Assembly: GCA_045106735.1 (NCBI GenBank)
Contig: JBGCEZ010000015.1
Location: 1 to 64,000, forward strand
Length of the DNA: 64,000 bases
Source: JBGCEZ01 sp045106735
GTDB lineage: Bacteria; Planctomycetota; Phycisphaerae; Phycisphaerales; SM1A02
Direction of reading: 5' to 3'
Made by a program: the position numbers and the translations under genes. This document shows positions 27,156 to 35,847 of this stretch, one piece after another. The stretch's first letter is position 1. The number at the start of each line of letters is the position of its first letter. The notes beneath the pieces were generated by a model. That model made no database searches and had not been told where the DNA came from. It saw only the letters and a list, made by a program, of their open reading frames with translations.

Positions 27156-27469
27156 GGGGGAACCTCCGTGTCTCCGGCCGGGCCGAATGGTCGTGTCGGT
27201 CGGATGATGCACGGGCCTCCGGATCCGGCCGGGCGCGTCATCCTGGGGCCATCGATCGGTCCCATACGCCGCCCCGTCCATGGGGTTCACGTGGCAGAAG
27301 GCCGTTTTCATCGATCGCCACCCCGAGGATACCGGACCAAAGCCCGAATTGGCGGGCGAAATCGGACCAGGATTGCGCGGAAGCCGTGAATCCAGCACGG
27401 GGTTGCGGCGGGCGACGGCTCCTTCGTCGGATCCACCCGCAATCCACGCTCGCCACCTACCATCCGGCC
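27156..27469. other. 314-base divergent intergenic region
   Basis: Separates the leftward coiled-coil gene from the rightward ABC operon. I looked for a cobalamin riboswitch because the operon is B12/siderophore-like; no B12-box-like sequence is visible. No other feature is supported. Confidence 0.45.
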
Positions 27470-28564
27470 GTGAATCGGATCCACGCCATCGTCTTTGGGC
27501 TCTGCATCGGGGTGCTGGTGCTGCTGGTCGTCTGGCTGCGGTCGCCAAATACCGCCGGGACGGGGACCACACCGGGGACCGGCAGTCGCTCGCTCGGCGT
27601 TGAGGTCGTGCCCGAGCCGCCGCCGAACGTTGATCCCGAGGCCATCGGCACGCCGTTGCCGGCGTCGTTGCTGGGTGACCTGCGTTTGGTCAGCGTCTCG
27701 CCCGCCGTCAGCCGCATGCTCGTGGACATTGGGCTCGAGCCGGCGATCGTCGGCCGGAGCCGATACTGCGATTTTCTGGACGCGGAACTTCCGGTGGTGG
27801 GCGATTTGCTCGCCTTGGACGTCGAACGGTTGATCAGCCTGCAGCCCACGCATGTGTTTCGGCAGCCCGCCGCCTCGACCGACCCGCGTCCGTTGGCCCG
27901 GCTGGCCAGCGAGCGCGGATGGGCGCCGCCGATCGAAGTGCGATTCGACGGCGTGGACGACGTGCGCCGGACGCTCGGCGTCTTGGCCCGCCGCATTGGG
28001 GGGCCCGACGATCGCCGAGCCGCGATCGCCGCACGGGCCCGCGTCCTGGACGCTCGGCTGGCCGCGCTGGTGGAGCCGGCGGCGGGGAATGCGGTCGCCG
28101 GTGCGGGTGCCGGTGCCGGTGCGAATGCGAATGCGAATCCGAACGCGAATGCCTCGGGCGCGACGGCGGGCGTGGCCGCGGCGCCCCTCGAAGTGCTCGC
28201 GCTGTACGCCGTGCAGCCGCCCGGCGTTTTCGGGCGCGGCACCTTCATCGACCAGATGCTGCTCGGGGCGGGGGCCGTCAACGCCGCCGCCGCCGACGGC
28301 TGGCTCGCGTGGTCCGTGGAAGACCTCGTCACGCGCAATCCTCCGGTCATCATCCTGGTGACCGATCAACCGGCGTTCGCCGAACGCGTGCGAACGCAGG
28401 CAATGGGCGCGTGGAGCGGCCTCGGCTTGGACGCCGTGGCCAACGGCCAGGTGCACGTCGTCGCCCACCCGGACGCGCTGCGTCCGTCGACCGGATTGGC
28501 CGAGGTCGGAGTGGCTCTTCGCGCGGCGGTTGACGCGGCCCGCGCGGGCCGCAGCGGCGGGTGA
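27470..28564 (+). CDS. Membrane-anchored BtuF/FhuD-type substrate-binding protein
   Basis: This is the binding component of a B12/Fe-siderophore/haem-type importer. The 364-residue protein begins at GTG 27470 with a single N-terminal membrane helix (~3-23), no lipobox cysteine and no cleavage site, so it is probably anchored rather than released. The fold pattern is class III: RLVSVSPAVSRMLVDIGLEPAIVGRS, GDLLALDVERLISLQPTHVF, and later PPVIILVTDQPAF. A 6-base repeat puts GAGANANANPNANA into the interdomain helix (~residues 208-228). The stop overlaps the permease start (GTGA). Ligand not deducible. Confidence 0.85.
   Translation: MNRIHAIVFGLCIGVLVLLVVWLRSPNTAGTGTTPGTGSRSLGVEVVPEPPPNVDPEAIGTPLPASLLGDLRLVSVSPAVSRMLVDIGLEPAIVGRSRYCDFLDAELPVVGDLLALDVERLISLQPTHVFRQPAASTDPRPLARLASERGWAPPIEVRFDGVDDVRRTLGVLARRIGGPDDRRAAIAARARVLDARLAALVEPAAGNAVAGAGAGAGANANANPNANASGATAGVAAAPLEVLALYAVQPPGVFGRGTFIDQMLLGAGAVNAAAADGWLAWSVEDLVTRNPPVIILVTDQPAFAERVRTQAMGAWSGLGLDAVANGQVHVVAHPDALRPSTGLAEVGVALRAAVDAARAGRSGG
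28095..28150 (+). repeat. 6-base tandem repeat in the binding-protein gene
   Basis: Units GCGGGT/GCCGGT/GCGAAT encode Gly-Ala and then Asn-Ala repeats inside the BtuF-like protein. Confidence 0.8.
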
Positions 28565-29697
28565 GCGCGGCCGGAGCAAACCGAGGCCGACGTTGGACCG
28601 CACTGCTGTGGTTGGCCGCGGGTCTGCTCGCCGCGGCAACGATTCGCTTGACCGTGGCCCGTCCCCTGGGCGGCGGCATCGACATTGGCTGGCCCGCACC
28701 GGGAATCCTTGGATTGCGCGTGACGTCGATCGCCGCGGCGGCCTGCGTCGGGGCGTCGCTGGCGTTGAGCGGCGTGCTCTTGCAGGCGCTGCTTCGCAAT
28801 CCATTGGCCTCGCCGTTCGTGTTGGGCGTGAGTTCCGGCGCGGCATTGGGCGTGGCGGTGGCCCTCGCCGCGACTTTGGCGGTGGGGGCCGGGGCGGGCG
28901 TTGAGGCGGGGTTTGGCAGCGAGGTTGGTGAGGTGGCTGGCGGCGCGTCCGGCGACGCGGCGACGGCCGCGGGTGGCGGGTTCGCGGACTTGTTTGCGCA
29001 CGTCGCAGTGGCCTTGGGCGCGGGCGGACACGTTGGTCCGGCCTTCGTGGGCGCGGGGGCGGCGCTGTGCGCGGTTTTGCTCTTGGGCCGTGCGGCGGGC
29101 GGATCCGGATCGGGCTGGATCGATCCGCTGGCCACGCTTCTGGCCGGCGTGGTGATTTCGTCGGTCTGCGGGGCGCTCGTCCTGGCGATGGAGCACGTGG
29201 CGCCCGGCGGCTTGCGGCGCGGCATGCTCGCGTGGCTCACCGGATCGATCGACGAATTGATGCCGGCCGGGCAGCTTGCGCTTTGCGGAGGGGCGGCGTG
29301 CGTCGGCCTGGTCGTCGGTTGGGCGATGGCTGGATCGCTGGATGCGCTGAGCCTCGGCGAGGATGAAGCGCGGAGCGTGGGCGTGGCGGTTGGTCCGGTG
29401 CGGATTGGCTTGCTCCTGGTCGCAAGTGCGTGCACCGCGGTCGCGGTCGCCGTGGCCGGGCCGATCGCGTTCGTCGGCTTGATCGCCCCGCACGCGGCAC
29501 GTGGCCTCGTGGGGGCGCGGCATGCGTGGCTGATTCCCGCCGCGACGTTGGCGGGCGCGGCCTTGCTCGTTGGTGCGGACGCGACGGCGCAGCTGATCCG
29601 CCCCGGCGGCGGACGACTTCCGGTTGGCGTGTTCACCGCCTTGGTGGGCGGCCCGGCGTTCCTGCTCTTGCTCCGGCGCGTGGGGCGAGCCTCGTGA
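28561..29697 (+). CDS. FecCD/BtuC-type ABC transporter permease
   Basis: This 378-residue integral membrane protein has about nine or ten helices. It shows the family motifs LRVTSIAAAACVGASLALSG and LLQALLRNPLASPFVLGVSSGAALG (residues ~52-98) and AVAGPIAFVGLIAPHAAR (~300-318), which contacts the ATPase. A Gly/Ala-rich insertion (~110-145) is longer than usual. The GTG start overlaps the upstream stop by 4 bases, and the same GTGA arrangement links it to the ATPase, so the three genes form one coupled importer operon. Confidence 0.9.
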   Translation: MSAAGANRGRRWTALLWLAAGLLAAATIRLTVARPLGGGIDIGWPAPGILGLRVTSIAAAACVGASLALSGVLLQALLRNPLASPFVLGVSSGAALGVAVALAATLAVGAGAGVEAGFGSEVGEVAGGASGDAATAAGGGFADLFAHVAVALGAGGHVGPAFVGAGAALCAVLLLGRAAGGSGSGWIDPLATLLAGVVISSVCGALVLAMEHVAPGGLRRGMLAWLTGSIDELMPAGQLALCGGAACVGLVVGWAMAGSLDALSLGEDEARSVGVAVGPVRIGLLLVASACTAVAVAVAGPIAFVGLIAPHAARGLVGARHAWLIPAATLAGAALLVGADATAQLIRPGGGRLPVGVFTALVGGPAFLLLLRRVGRAS

Positions 29698-30500
29698 GCG
29701 CGGACGTTGCACTGGAAGACGTGGGCGTGCGTTTCGGCCGCGTCGAAGCGGTCAGCGGCGTGACGGCGGTGGCCGCCGCCGGACGGGTGACCGCGCTCCT
29801 GGGGCCGAACGCATCGGGAAAGAGCACGATCTTGCGGACGATGGCCGGACTGCTGCGGCCCACCTGCGGCCAGGTACAGATCGGCGGCGTTTCGCCGGGG
29901 CGGATGTCGGCGCGCGATCGCGCGGCCACGATCGCCTGGGTGCCCGCCCGGCCAACGGTCGCGGCGCCGTTCACGGTGGCCGAAGTGGTGGCCATGGGGC
30001 GGCACGCCCGGCCCGCTGACCCGGCGGCCATCGCCGACGCCATGGAGCGGATGGACCTCGGCCAAATCGCCGGGCGGCGGTGGCCGGAACTGTCGACTGG
30101 GCAGCAGCAGCGGTGCGCCCTCGCGCGGGCGATGGCCCAGCGGGCCGGCGGCGGACCGGGCGTCCTGATCCTGGATGAACCCTCGGCCGGGCTTGACCTG
30201 CGGCACGTCGCGGCCCTGGGGCCACACCTGCGGGCGGCGGCAGACGGCGGCTCGGCCGTGGTTGTCGCGGTCCACGACTTGGCCCAGGCGGCCGAGTGGG
30301 CGGACGACGCCTGGCTGATCAATGGGGGCCGGCTGGCCTTGGCGGGGGACGCGACATCGGTGGTCGCATCCGACGCGATCGAGCGGGTGTTCGGCGTCCG
30401 CGTGGCCTGGGCCGACGTGGACGGGCGGCGAGTGCCGGTTCCCGTGCCGGTTGCCCGGGCCGTGAGCCAGGAGCCAGGAGCCGTGAGCCGTGAGCCTTGA
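29694..30500 (+). CDS. FecE/BtuD-type ABC transporter ATP-binding protein
   Basis: This cytoplasmic ATPase powers the B12/siderophore-type importer. Walker A is GPNASGKST (37-45, Lys43), the signature LSTGQQQRCALARAM, and Walker B VLILDEPSAGLD, followed by VAVHDLAQA with the switch histidine. The GTG start overlaps the permease stop. The last ~15 residues (VSQEPGAVSREP) are not family sequence: they are translated from the 7-base repeat array that continues past the stop, and the stop itself falls inside a repeat unit. Confidence 0.9.
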   Translation: MSADVALEDVGVRFGRVEAVSGVTAVAAAGRVTALLGPNASGKSTILRTMAGLLRPTCGQVQIGGVSPGRMSARDRAATIAWVPARPTVAAPFTVAEVVAMGRHARPADPAAIADAMERMDLGQIAGRRWPELSTGQQQRCALARAMAQRAGGGPGVLILDEPSAGLDLRHVAALGPHLRAAADGGSAVVVAVHDLAQAAEWADDAWLINGGRLALAGDATSVVASDAIERVFGVRVAWADVDGRRVPVPVPVARAVSQEPGAVSREP

Positions 30501-30550
30501 GCCAGGAGCCAGGAGACTTGAGCCTTGAGCCACGAGCCTTGAGCAAGACG
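30461..30550. repeat. 7-base degenerate tandem repeat (GAGCCAG/GAGCCTT/GAGCCGT)
   Basis: About 12 heptamers span the 3' end of the ATPase gene and the following intergenic space. The TGA stop at 30498-30500 lies inside the array. Confidence 0.87.
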
Positions 30551-30672
30551 TCCTGAGCAAGATGCCCGAAGCCAGGCCCGGGCAGGCAAGCCCTCGAACT
30601 CAGCCCCTCGAAGCCAGGCCCCAAAGCTGACGCTCTTGATCGCGGTCGCCGCGGCGCCGCTACGATGGTTCC

Positions 30673-31560
30673 ATGCCGCCGACCGGAGTCATCATCGTCA
30701 TCTTGATCATCCTCGCGCGAGTGATCGCGTCGGCGGTGGAAAGCAAGTCGAAGAAGACCCAGGCCGACGAGCTCCGGCGGAAGCAGCTCGAGCAGCGGAT
30801 GCGCGACCAGGCCAAGGCCAGCTCGACGCCCGCTGGCGGCGCGGGGGCGGATCCCCGCTCCCGGGCCGAAGAAATCGCCGCCCGCCGGCGCGAGCAGATC
30901 GACGAACTCCGCCGACGGGCCGAGGCCCGCCGAACCGGGGGAGACGCCAGCCCGGCCGGCCCCAAGTCGTCGGGCACTTCTCGCTCCGAGGTCATGAGCG
31001 ACGCCCAGATTCGCGCTGGCAGCACATCCGGGCCGGTCGGCGGCGCCGCCGCCCGCGCCGGCATCCCGACCATCGATCCACGATTCCCGGCCGCCGATCC
31101 GAGCACCGTCGCCCCGCGGACCGCGCCGCCCAAGTCGGCCCCGCCGGCCGCTCCCATGCGGCGGCCCGCCGCACCGCCGGCGGCCAGCATGCCGCGCCGG
31201 GCGGATGGCCGAGCCGCTGGCCCATCCGGGCCGCCGAGCCGGAAGCAATCCCAAGTCCAGGGCCGCTCGCAGGCCGCGTCGCAACCAAAGCCGCAGACGG
31301 CTTCGAAGGCGTCGATCAAGTCCGCCCGCATCGACGCCCGTGACGAAGCCGCCCGCCTGGCCCGCGTCGCCGCCGCCGGCCCGTCGCGCACTGGCCTGTT
31401 GGCCGCCTTGAACAGCAGCAACCCGCGCGATCGCGTGCGGGCCTTGGCCCGCGACCGGGACGTCCTTCGCGACCTCTTCGTCCTCAAGGAAGTCCTCGAG
31501 CCGCCGCTGGCCCTCCGCCAATCGGGCCACGCGGGCGAGTCGTCCGGCCCCGGCGGCTGA
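30673..31560 (+). CDS. Hypothetical protein: membrane anchor, disordered linker, conserved C-terminal segment
   Basis: This 295-residue protein starts with one membrane helix (VIIVILIILARVIASAV), followed by a charged helical stretch rich in Arg/Glu/Gln (~25-85) and ~140 residues of Pro/Ala/Ser-rich disorder. A compact C-terminus (LLAALNSSNPRDRVRALARD ... VLRDLFVLKEVLEPPLALR, ~238-283) has the look of a conserved helical motif. I do not recognise the family. It stands between two repeat arrays and has no obvious operon partner. Confidence 0.65.
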   Translation: MPPTGVIIVILIILARVIASAVESKSKKTQADELRRKQLEQRMRDQAKASSTPAGGAGADPRSRAEEIAARRREQIDELRRRAEARRTGGDASPAGPKSSGTSRSEVMSDAQIRAGSTSGPVGGAAARAGIPTIDPRFPAADPSTVAPRTAPPKSAPPAAPMRRPAAPPAASMPRRADGRAAGPSGPPSRKQSQVQGRSQAASQPKPQTASKASIKSARIDARDEAARLARVAAAGPSRTGLLAALNSSNPRDRVRALARDRDVLRDLFVLKEVLEPPLALRQSGHAGESSGPGG

Positions 31561-31602
31561 GTCGCTTCGGGTTCCGGCCAAGGCGACGAACTCGGTCTGC
31601 CA

Positions 31603-31700
31603 GCACTGACCGGCAACCCTGACCGGCAACCCTGGCGGCCACCCGTGCCGGCCGGCCGTGCCAGCCACCCGTGCCAGCTACCCGTGCCGGCCGACCTTGG
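31603..31700. repeat. 13-base degenerate tandem repeat
   Basis: About seven units of ACCCTGACCGGCA / CCCGTGCCAGCCA occupy the start of the 453-base gap between the hypothetical gene and accB. The remainder of the gap holds only a possible -10 element. Confidence 0.8.
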
Positions 31701-31870
31701 CCGGCCAGCCCCGCTTGCCGGTTCCGCCCGCCAGACCCAGCGACGCTCCCGCCGGCGCATCCGCCTCCGCAGCATTCGTCGGGCCAATCACACGATCTCG
31801 CACGGCCTTCGCGTTCGATCGGTTATCGCGATCGTTCGCTGACGATCGCTGCGCGTTCGCAACACTTCGA

Positions 31871-31876
31871 TATACT
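31871..31876 (+). promoter_or_regulatory. Possible -10 element for accB-accC
   Basis: TATACT stands out in this GC-rich spacer, about 140 bases before accB. No convincing -35 is seen at the right distance, so this is tentative. Confidence 0.35.
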
Positions 31877-32013
31877 CCCGGCCTCGCGGACGCGTACTCC
31901 CGCCGTCTCTCCGGAATCGACCTCGCCGTCGTCAGACCGGACGGATGGTGGACCGGTGCCGCCGCCGTGCGTCCCGTGGCGCCCACCCACCTCCCGGCCG
32001 GAATCACACGCTC

Positions 32014-32484
32014 ATGATCGACATCCGCAAGCTCAAGGAACTCGTCCGCCTCATGGTCAACAACGAGTTGACCGAGCTGGACCTCCGGGACAGCGAGGAG
32101 CAGGTCACCCTGCGTCGCCAGTCCCCGCATGCGGCTCCCGTCGCCGTCGCCGCCCCCATGATGGCCGCTCCGGCCGCCGCGCCCGCGGCCGCCCCCTTCG
32201 GCGCCGCCCCGGCCGCACCAGCGGCGGAGGACGACGAAGCTGGCCTCGTGCGGATCGAGTCGCCGATTGTCGGCACCTACTACTCCGCCGCGAATCCCGA
32301 CTCGCCGCCGTTCGTCAAGCCGGGCATGCAGGTCACGGCCGACACCACGGTGTGCATCGTCGAGGCGATGAAGATCTTCAACGAGATCAAGGCCGAGAAG
32401 AGCGGCACGATCGAGCGGATCCTGGTCAACAACGGCGATCCGGTTGAGTTCGGCCAGGCCATGTTCCTCGTTCGCCCCAACTGA
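32014..32484 (+). CDS. accB: Acetyl-CoA carboxylase biotin carboxyl carrier protein
   Basis: AccB carries the carboxylated biotin between the biotin carboxylase and carboxyltransferase halves of acetyl-CoA carboxylase, the first step of fatty-acid synthesis. The 156-residue protein has an N-terminal helical region (IDIRKLKELVRLMVNNELTE), an Ala/Pro linker (~38-72) and a biotinyl domain with EAMKIF, where Lys120 is the biotinylation site. The thumb-like insert (YYSAANPDSPPFVK) typical of AccB is present. accC follows 82 bases downstream, giving the usual accB-accC order. Confidence 0.96.
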   Translation: MIDIRKLKELVRLMVNNELTELDLRDSEEQVTLRRQSPHAAPVAVAAPMMAAPAAAPAAAPFGAAPAAPAAEDDEAGLVRIESPIVGTYYSAANPDSPPFVKPGMQVTADTTVCIVEAMKIFNEIKAEKSGTIERILVNNGDPVEFGQAMFLVRPN

Positions 32485-32566
32485 GTCCGGTCCCATCGGC
32501 GTGGTTGGCGGCCCGTCGCCCGAGCGGCCGTCGTCCGATCCGTCCACAACTCCGCGCGGAGTCCGC

Positions 32567-33913
32567 ATGTTCTCACGCATCCTCATCGCCAACCGCGGCG
32601 AGATCGCCCTTCGCATCATTCGTGCCGCCCGCGAGCTTGGCATCGAAACGGTGTGCGTCTATTCCGAGGCCGACCGCGACGGCACGTGGCTTGAGCAGGC
32701 GGACAAGACCGTCTGCATCGGCCCGGGGCCGGCGGGGGAGAGCTACCTGCGCATCGACCGGATCATTTCGGCGGCCGAGGTGACCGATGCCGACGCGATC
32801 CATCCGGGCTACGGCTTCCTGGCCGAGAACGCGCACTTCGCCGAGGTCTGCCGCGACTGCGAGATCGAGTTCATCGGTCCGAGTCCCGAGGCCATGGCCT
32901 TGCTCGGCGACAAGATCAGTTGCAAGCGCATGGCCCGCCGCACGAACACGCCGGTCTTCCCCGGCAGTGACGGCGAGATCGAAGAGCTCGACGAAGCGGT
33001 CGAGGTGGCCAAGGAAGTTGGCTATCCGGTGATCGTCAAAGCGTCGGCCGGCGGCGGCGGGCGCGGGATGCGCATCGTCCGCAATGAATCCGAGCTGCGC
33101 GAGGCGATCAACGCCGCGAAGCAGGAGGCGGCGGCCGCATTCGGCAACGGGGCGGTGTACATCGAGAAGTTCCTGGAAGCCGCCCGGCACGTGGAAATCC
33201 AGGTGATCGGCGACATGCACGGTCAGGCGATCCACCTGTCCGGCCGCGACTGCACCAGCCAGCGGCGTCACCAGAAGCTGATCGAAGAAGCGCCGCCGCC
33301 GAACGTGGACGCAGACGTCCTGGCGCGCGTGGCCGACTCGGCCGCCGCCCTCGTCCGTGAAGCGAAGTACCGCGGCGCCGCGACCTGCGAGTTCCTGATG
33401 GACCGCGAGCAGAACTTCTACATGCTCGAGGTCAACACCCGCGTGCAGGTCGAACATCCGGTGACGGAGATGATCACCGGCGTGGACATCGTCAAGGAGA
33501 CGATTCGCGTCGCCGCCGGCGAGAAGCTCAGCGTGCGCCAGGAAGACGTCGTCGTCCGCGGTCACGCGATCGAGTTCCGCATCAACGCCGAAGACCCGGC
33601 CCGCAACTTCGCGCCGCAGCCGGGCCTCGTCGAACGCTACGACATCCCCGGCGGATTGGGCGTGCGCGTCGATACCCACGTGCGGCCGGGCTACCGGATT
33701 CCGCCGAACTACGACTCGATGATCGGCAAGCTGATCGTCCACGGTCAGGACCGGGCCGAGGCCATCGCCCGCGGGCGCAGCGCCCTCAGCGAATTCACCG
33801 TCGGCCCGATCAAGACGACGATTCCGCTGCACGAACGGCTGATGACCGAGCGCGAGTTCATCGAGGCGGACTTCGACATCCACTACGTCGAGCGGCTGCT
33901 CGAACGCGAGTGA
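32567..33913 (+). CDS. accC: Acetyl-CoA carboxylase biotin carboxylase subunit
   Basis: AccC uses ATP and bicarbonate to carboxylate biotin on AccB. The 448-residue ATP-grasp enzyme shows the N-terminal ILIANRGEIALRIIRA, HPGYGFLAENAHFA, the glycine-rich ATP lid KASAGGGGRGMRI, RDCTSQRRHQKLIEEAP, and the metal/catalytic segment EVNTRVQVEHPVTE. The first residue of the RDC motif context is Gly (SGRDC) where Glu is common (xERDC), a small deviation. The ATG has GGAG at 32558-32561. The C-terminal domain is complete. A bidirectional terminator follows. Confidence 0.97.
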   Translation: MFSRILIANRGEIALRIIRAARELGIETVCVYSEADRDGTWLEQADKTVCIGPGPAGESYLRIDRIISAAEVTDADAIHPGYGFLAENAHFAEVCRDCEIEFIGPSPEAMALLGDKISCKRMARRTNTPVFPGSDGEIEELDEAVEVAKEVGYPVIVKASAGGGGRGMRIVRNESELREAINAAKQEAAAAFGNGAVYIEKFLEAARHVEIQVIGDMHGQAIHLSGRDCTSQRRHQKLIEEAPPPNVDADVLARVADSAAALVREAKYRGAATCEFLMDREQNFYMLEVNTRVQVEHPVTEMITGVDIVKETIRVAAGEKLSVRQEDVVVRGHAIEFRINAEDPARNFAPQPGLVERYDIPGGLGVRVDTHVRPGYRIPPNYDSMIGKLIVHGQDRAEAIARGRSALSEFTVGPIKTTIPLHERLMTEREFIEADFDIHYVERLLERE

Positions 33914-33954
33914 GTGGGCGGCCCGCCTGGCCCCGGCCCGCGAGCCCATGTGCA

Positions 33955-34020
33955 CGCCCGTCGCCTGCCGTCCGCCGCCCGTCGCCCGCCGCCTGCCATC
34001 CGCCGTCCGCCGGCCGCCGG
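33955..34020. repeat. 7-base degenerate tandem repeat (CCGTCGC/CCGCCGC)
   Basis: About nine heptamers just after accC. Same sequence family as the 7814-7904 array, 26 kb away. Confidence 0.8.
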
Positions 34021-34068
34021 CGTGGTCGGAACCAGCTGCACTGCTTCCTCCGTCCGCCACCAACGAAA

Positions 34069-34106
34069 ACCGCCCGAATCCCTGGGGATCCGGGCGGTCG
34101 TCTTTT
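34069..34106. terminator. Bidirectional Rho-independent terminator
   Basis: A 13-bp stem with one mismatch (ACCGCCCGAATCC with GGATCCGGGCGGT, loop CTGG) is followed rightward by TCTTTT and leftward by GTTTTCG. It separates converging accC and the CvpA-like gene. Confidence 0.88.
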
Positions 34107-34136
34107 GCGAGGTGGGCGGCGGAGCCGCCGTCGGAA

Positions 34137-35768
34137 TCAGCGGCGGGAATCCACGTTCACGTTCATCGTGCCGATGATCGTGTCGCCGACCTGCAGGGCG
34201 GTCAGCGAGACGCCGTCCGTCACGTTGAAGACGAGGAAGAGCTTCTCGGTGCCCGATGAGGACGCCCGGTCCACTTCGTCGACGCGCGAGATCGGCCGGA
34301 AGGGCTGAATGCTCATGTCGATGCGAGCGTTGCCGGCGACCTTGTAGAAGCCGATGGGGCGGTAGGTCGATCCGTCGTCGTCGATCAACTCGATCCCGTC
34401 TTCGATGCGGGCGAGCTGCCGGCGGACAACTTCATGGATGTCGGCGTTGGTCCCGGGCGTGATCTGGACTTGGACGATGCGCGAGCCATCAGTCTCCAAG
34501 AAGCCGATGATCCGCACGCCGCGGCTGACCAGATCCGGGTTCGGGGCGAAGCTGCCCTTGCCGCTCAGGATGAACCGCTCCGGGCTGATCTTCATGCCGG
34601 CGGGCACGCTGTTCGTCGAGGCGTTCAGGCGCTCGACGACGTTCGACACCTTCACCAAGTCCGAGATGTCCTGCTCCAGGACCAGTTCGCTCCGTTGCAC
34701 CGACGGGGTGAGCAGGGCCACGACCGAGGGGCCCATCGCCTCTGGCACGGCGAGCTCAAAGCGGACGCCCTTGATCACCAGGAACGCGCCTCGGCGCCCA
34801 TTGTGCATCGAGAAGCCGCTGGGAACCTTGAAGTCGAGCACGACGTCGACCGCCTGCTTGCCGGCCTCGTTCGTGATGACGGACTCGGTTGAGTCGAACG
34901 TGTGGTAGTTGTTCTTGCCTTCTTCGCGGCGGCCGGCGTGACCTTGGTACCAGGCCTTGGGGTAGATCACCCGCGGCTTGGCCGAACGGCTGGCCGGGGC
35001 CTCGATCAGACGCACCTGGGCCGCGGTCAGCGTCAGGCGCTGGCCGAAGTCAAAGGCGGGCGACGTGAAGTTCAGGTCGATGCCGACGAGCGTCGGATCC
35101 TCGGCCGACTGGTAGACGCCGTCGACGGTGATGCCGTCCGGGCGGGCGGTTGCCTGGCCCACGCCGGTGTACGTGTCGCGAAAGAGCGTGGCCTGGCGGT
35201 ACACGTCGGGCGAGTACTGCTTGAGCGGGCGGCTCGACTTCATGGACGCGACCGACGTCAGCTCGTAGAGCGCGTTCGTGTACCGGTCGGCCTGGTACCA
35301 GAGGCTGCCGGACTCGGCCCAACGGACCTGGCCGTCCTGCCGCGATCGCTGGTAGCCCTCGTAGCCCATGATCGCCGGCTTCGACTGGATGAAGCCGAAG
35401 CCCATGACCAGCATGCCGACAACGATGGTGCCGGAGACCGCGCCCATGCCGCCGCCCACGCTCAGGTCTGCCCAGTGCGGGAAGTTGAGGTTGTTCGGGA
35501 TGAGCTTGTCGAGCATCACCCGGAAGATCATCACGCTCAGGGCGAAGGGCAGCAGCAGCGATGCCCCCCAGGCCAAGCCGTGCAGCGTTGAGCTGTCTGA
35601 CTTGGTAATCATCAACATGGCCAGCGGCTCCCAGACCGCAAAGGCCACGACCCCGCCGCAGAAGACGGCGACCAGGTGGAGCAGCGAGCTGAACACGCCC
35701 TGGCTTCCCCACCAGTAGGCGATCAGCGCGATGAGGCCGATGACGAGGATGTTGAAAATCACGAACAT
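34137..35768 (-). CDS. CvpA-like membrane protein with large C-terminal domain
   Basis: The first ~125 residues of this 543-residue protein hold four membrane helices with CvpA (colicin V production) features: NILVIGLIALIAYWWGSQGVFSSLLHLVAVFCGG and GGGMGAVSGTIVVGMLVMG. About 400 soluble residues of mixed alpha/beta character follow, far beyond the ~160-residue CvpA norm. The C-terminal part contains IGFLETDGSRIVQVQITPGT and a final YRPIGFYKVAGNARIDMSI block; I do not recognise this domain. It is the last gene of a leftward unit with pilT and the GspE-like gene, suggesting envelope or pilus-related work. Confidence 0.7.
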   Translation of the reverse strand: MFVIFNILVIGLIALIAYWWGSQGVFSSLLHLVAVFCGGVVAFAVWEPLAMLMITKSDSSTLHGLAWGASLLLPFALSVMIFRVMLDKLIPNNLNFPHWADLSVGGGMGAVSGTIVVGMLVMGFGFIQSKPAIMGYEGYQRSRQDGQVRWAESGSLWYQADRYTNALYELTSVASMKSSRPLKQYSPDVYRQATLFRDTYTGVGQATARPDGITVDGVYQSAEDPTLVGIDLNFTSPAFDFGQRLTLTAAQVRLIEAPASRSAKPRVIYPKAWYQGHAGRREEGKNNYHTFDSTESVITNEAGKQAVDVVLDFKVPSGFSMHNGRRGAFLVIKGVRFELAVPEAMGPSVVALLTPSVQRSELVLEQDISDLVKVSNVVERLNASTNSVPAGMKISPERFILSGKGSFAPNPDLVSRGVRIIGFLETDGSRIVQVQITPGTNADIHEVVRRQLARIEDGIELIDDDGSTYRPIGFYKVAGNARIDMSIQPFRPISRVDEVDRASSSGTEKLFLVFNVTDGVSLTALQVGDTIIGTMNVNVDSRR

Positions 35769-35847
35769 GGTGGCGTTCCCTTGAAGGGGTCCCTCGGTCG
35801 AGGGGAGATTCCGAGTGGGGCGGGGCAGTCAGCAGGGGGCGGCAGGC

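Noticed and set aside
27156..27469. Cobalamin riboswitch upstream of the BtuF-like gene
   Set aside because: No B12-box-like conserved sequence or suitable paired elements could be found by eye.
28350..30560. Long minus-strand open frame (about 740 codons)
   Set aside because: Antisense to the BtuC/BtuD-type genes, dominated by Ala/Pro/Thr/Arg without structure.
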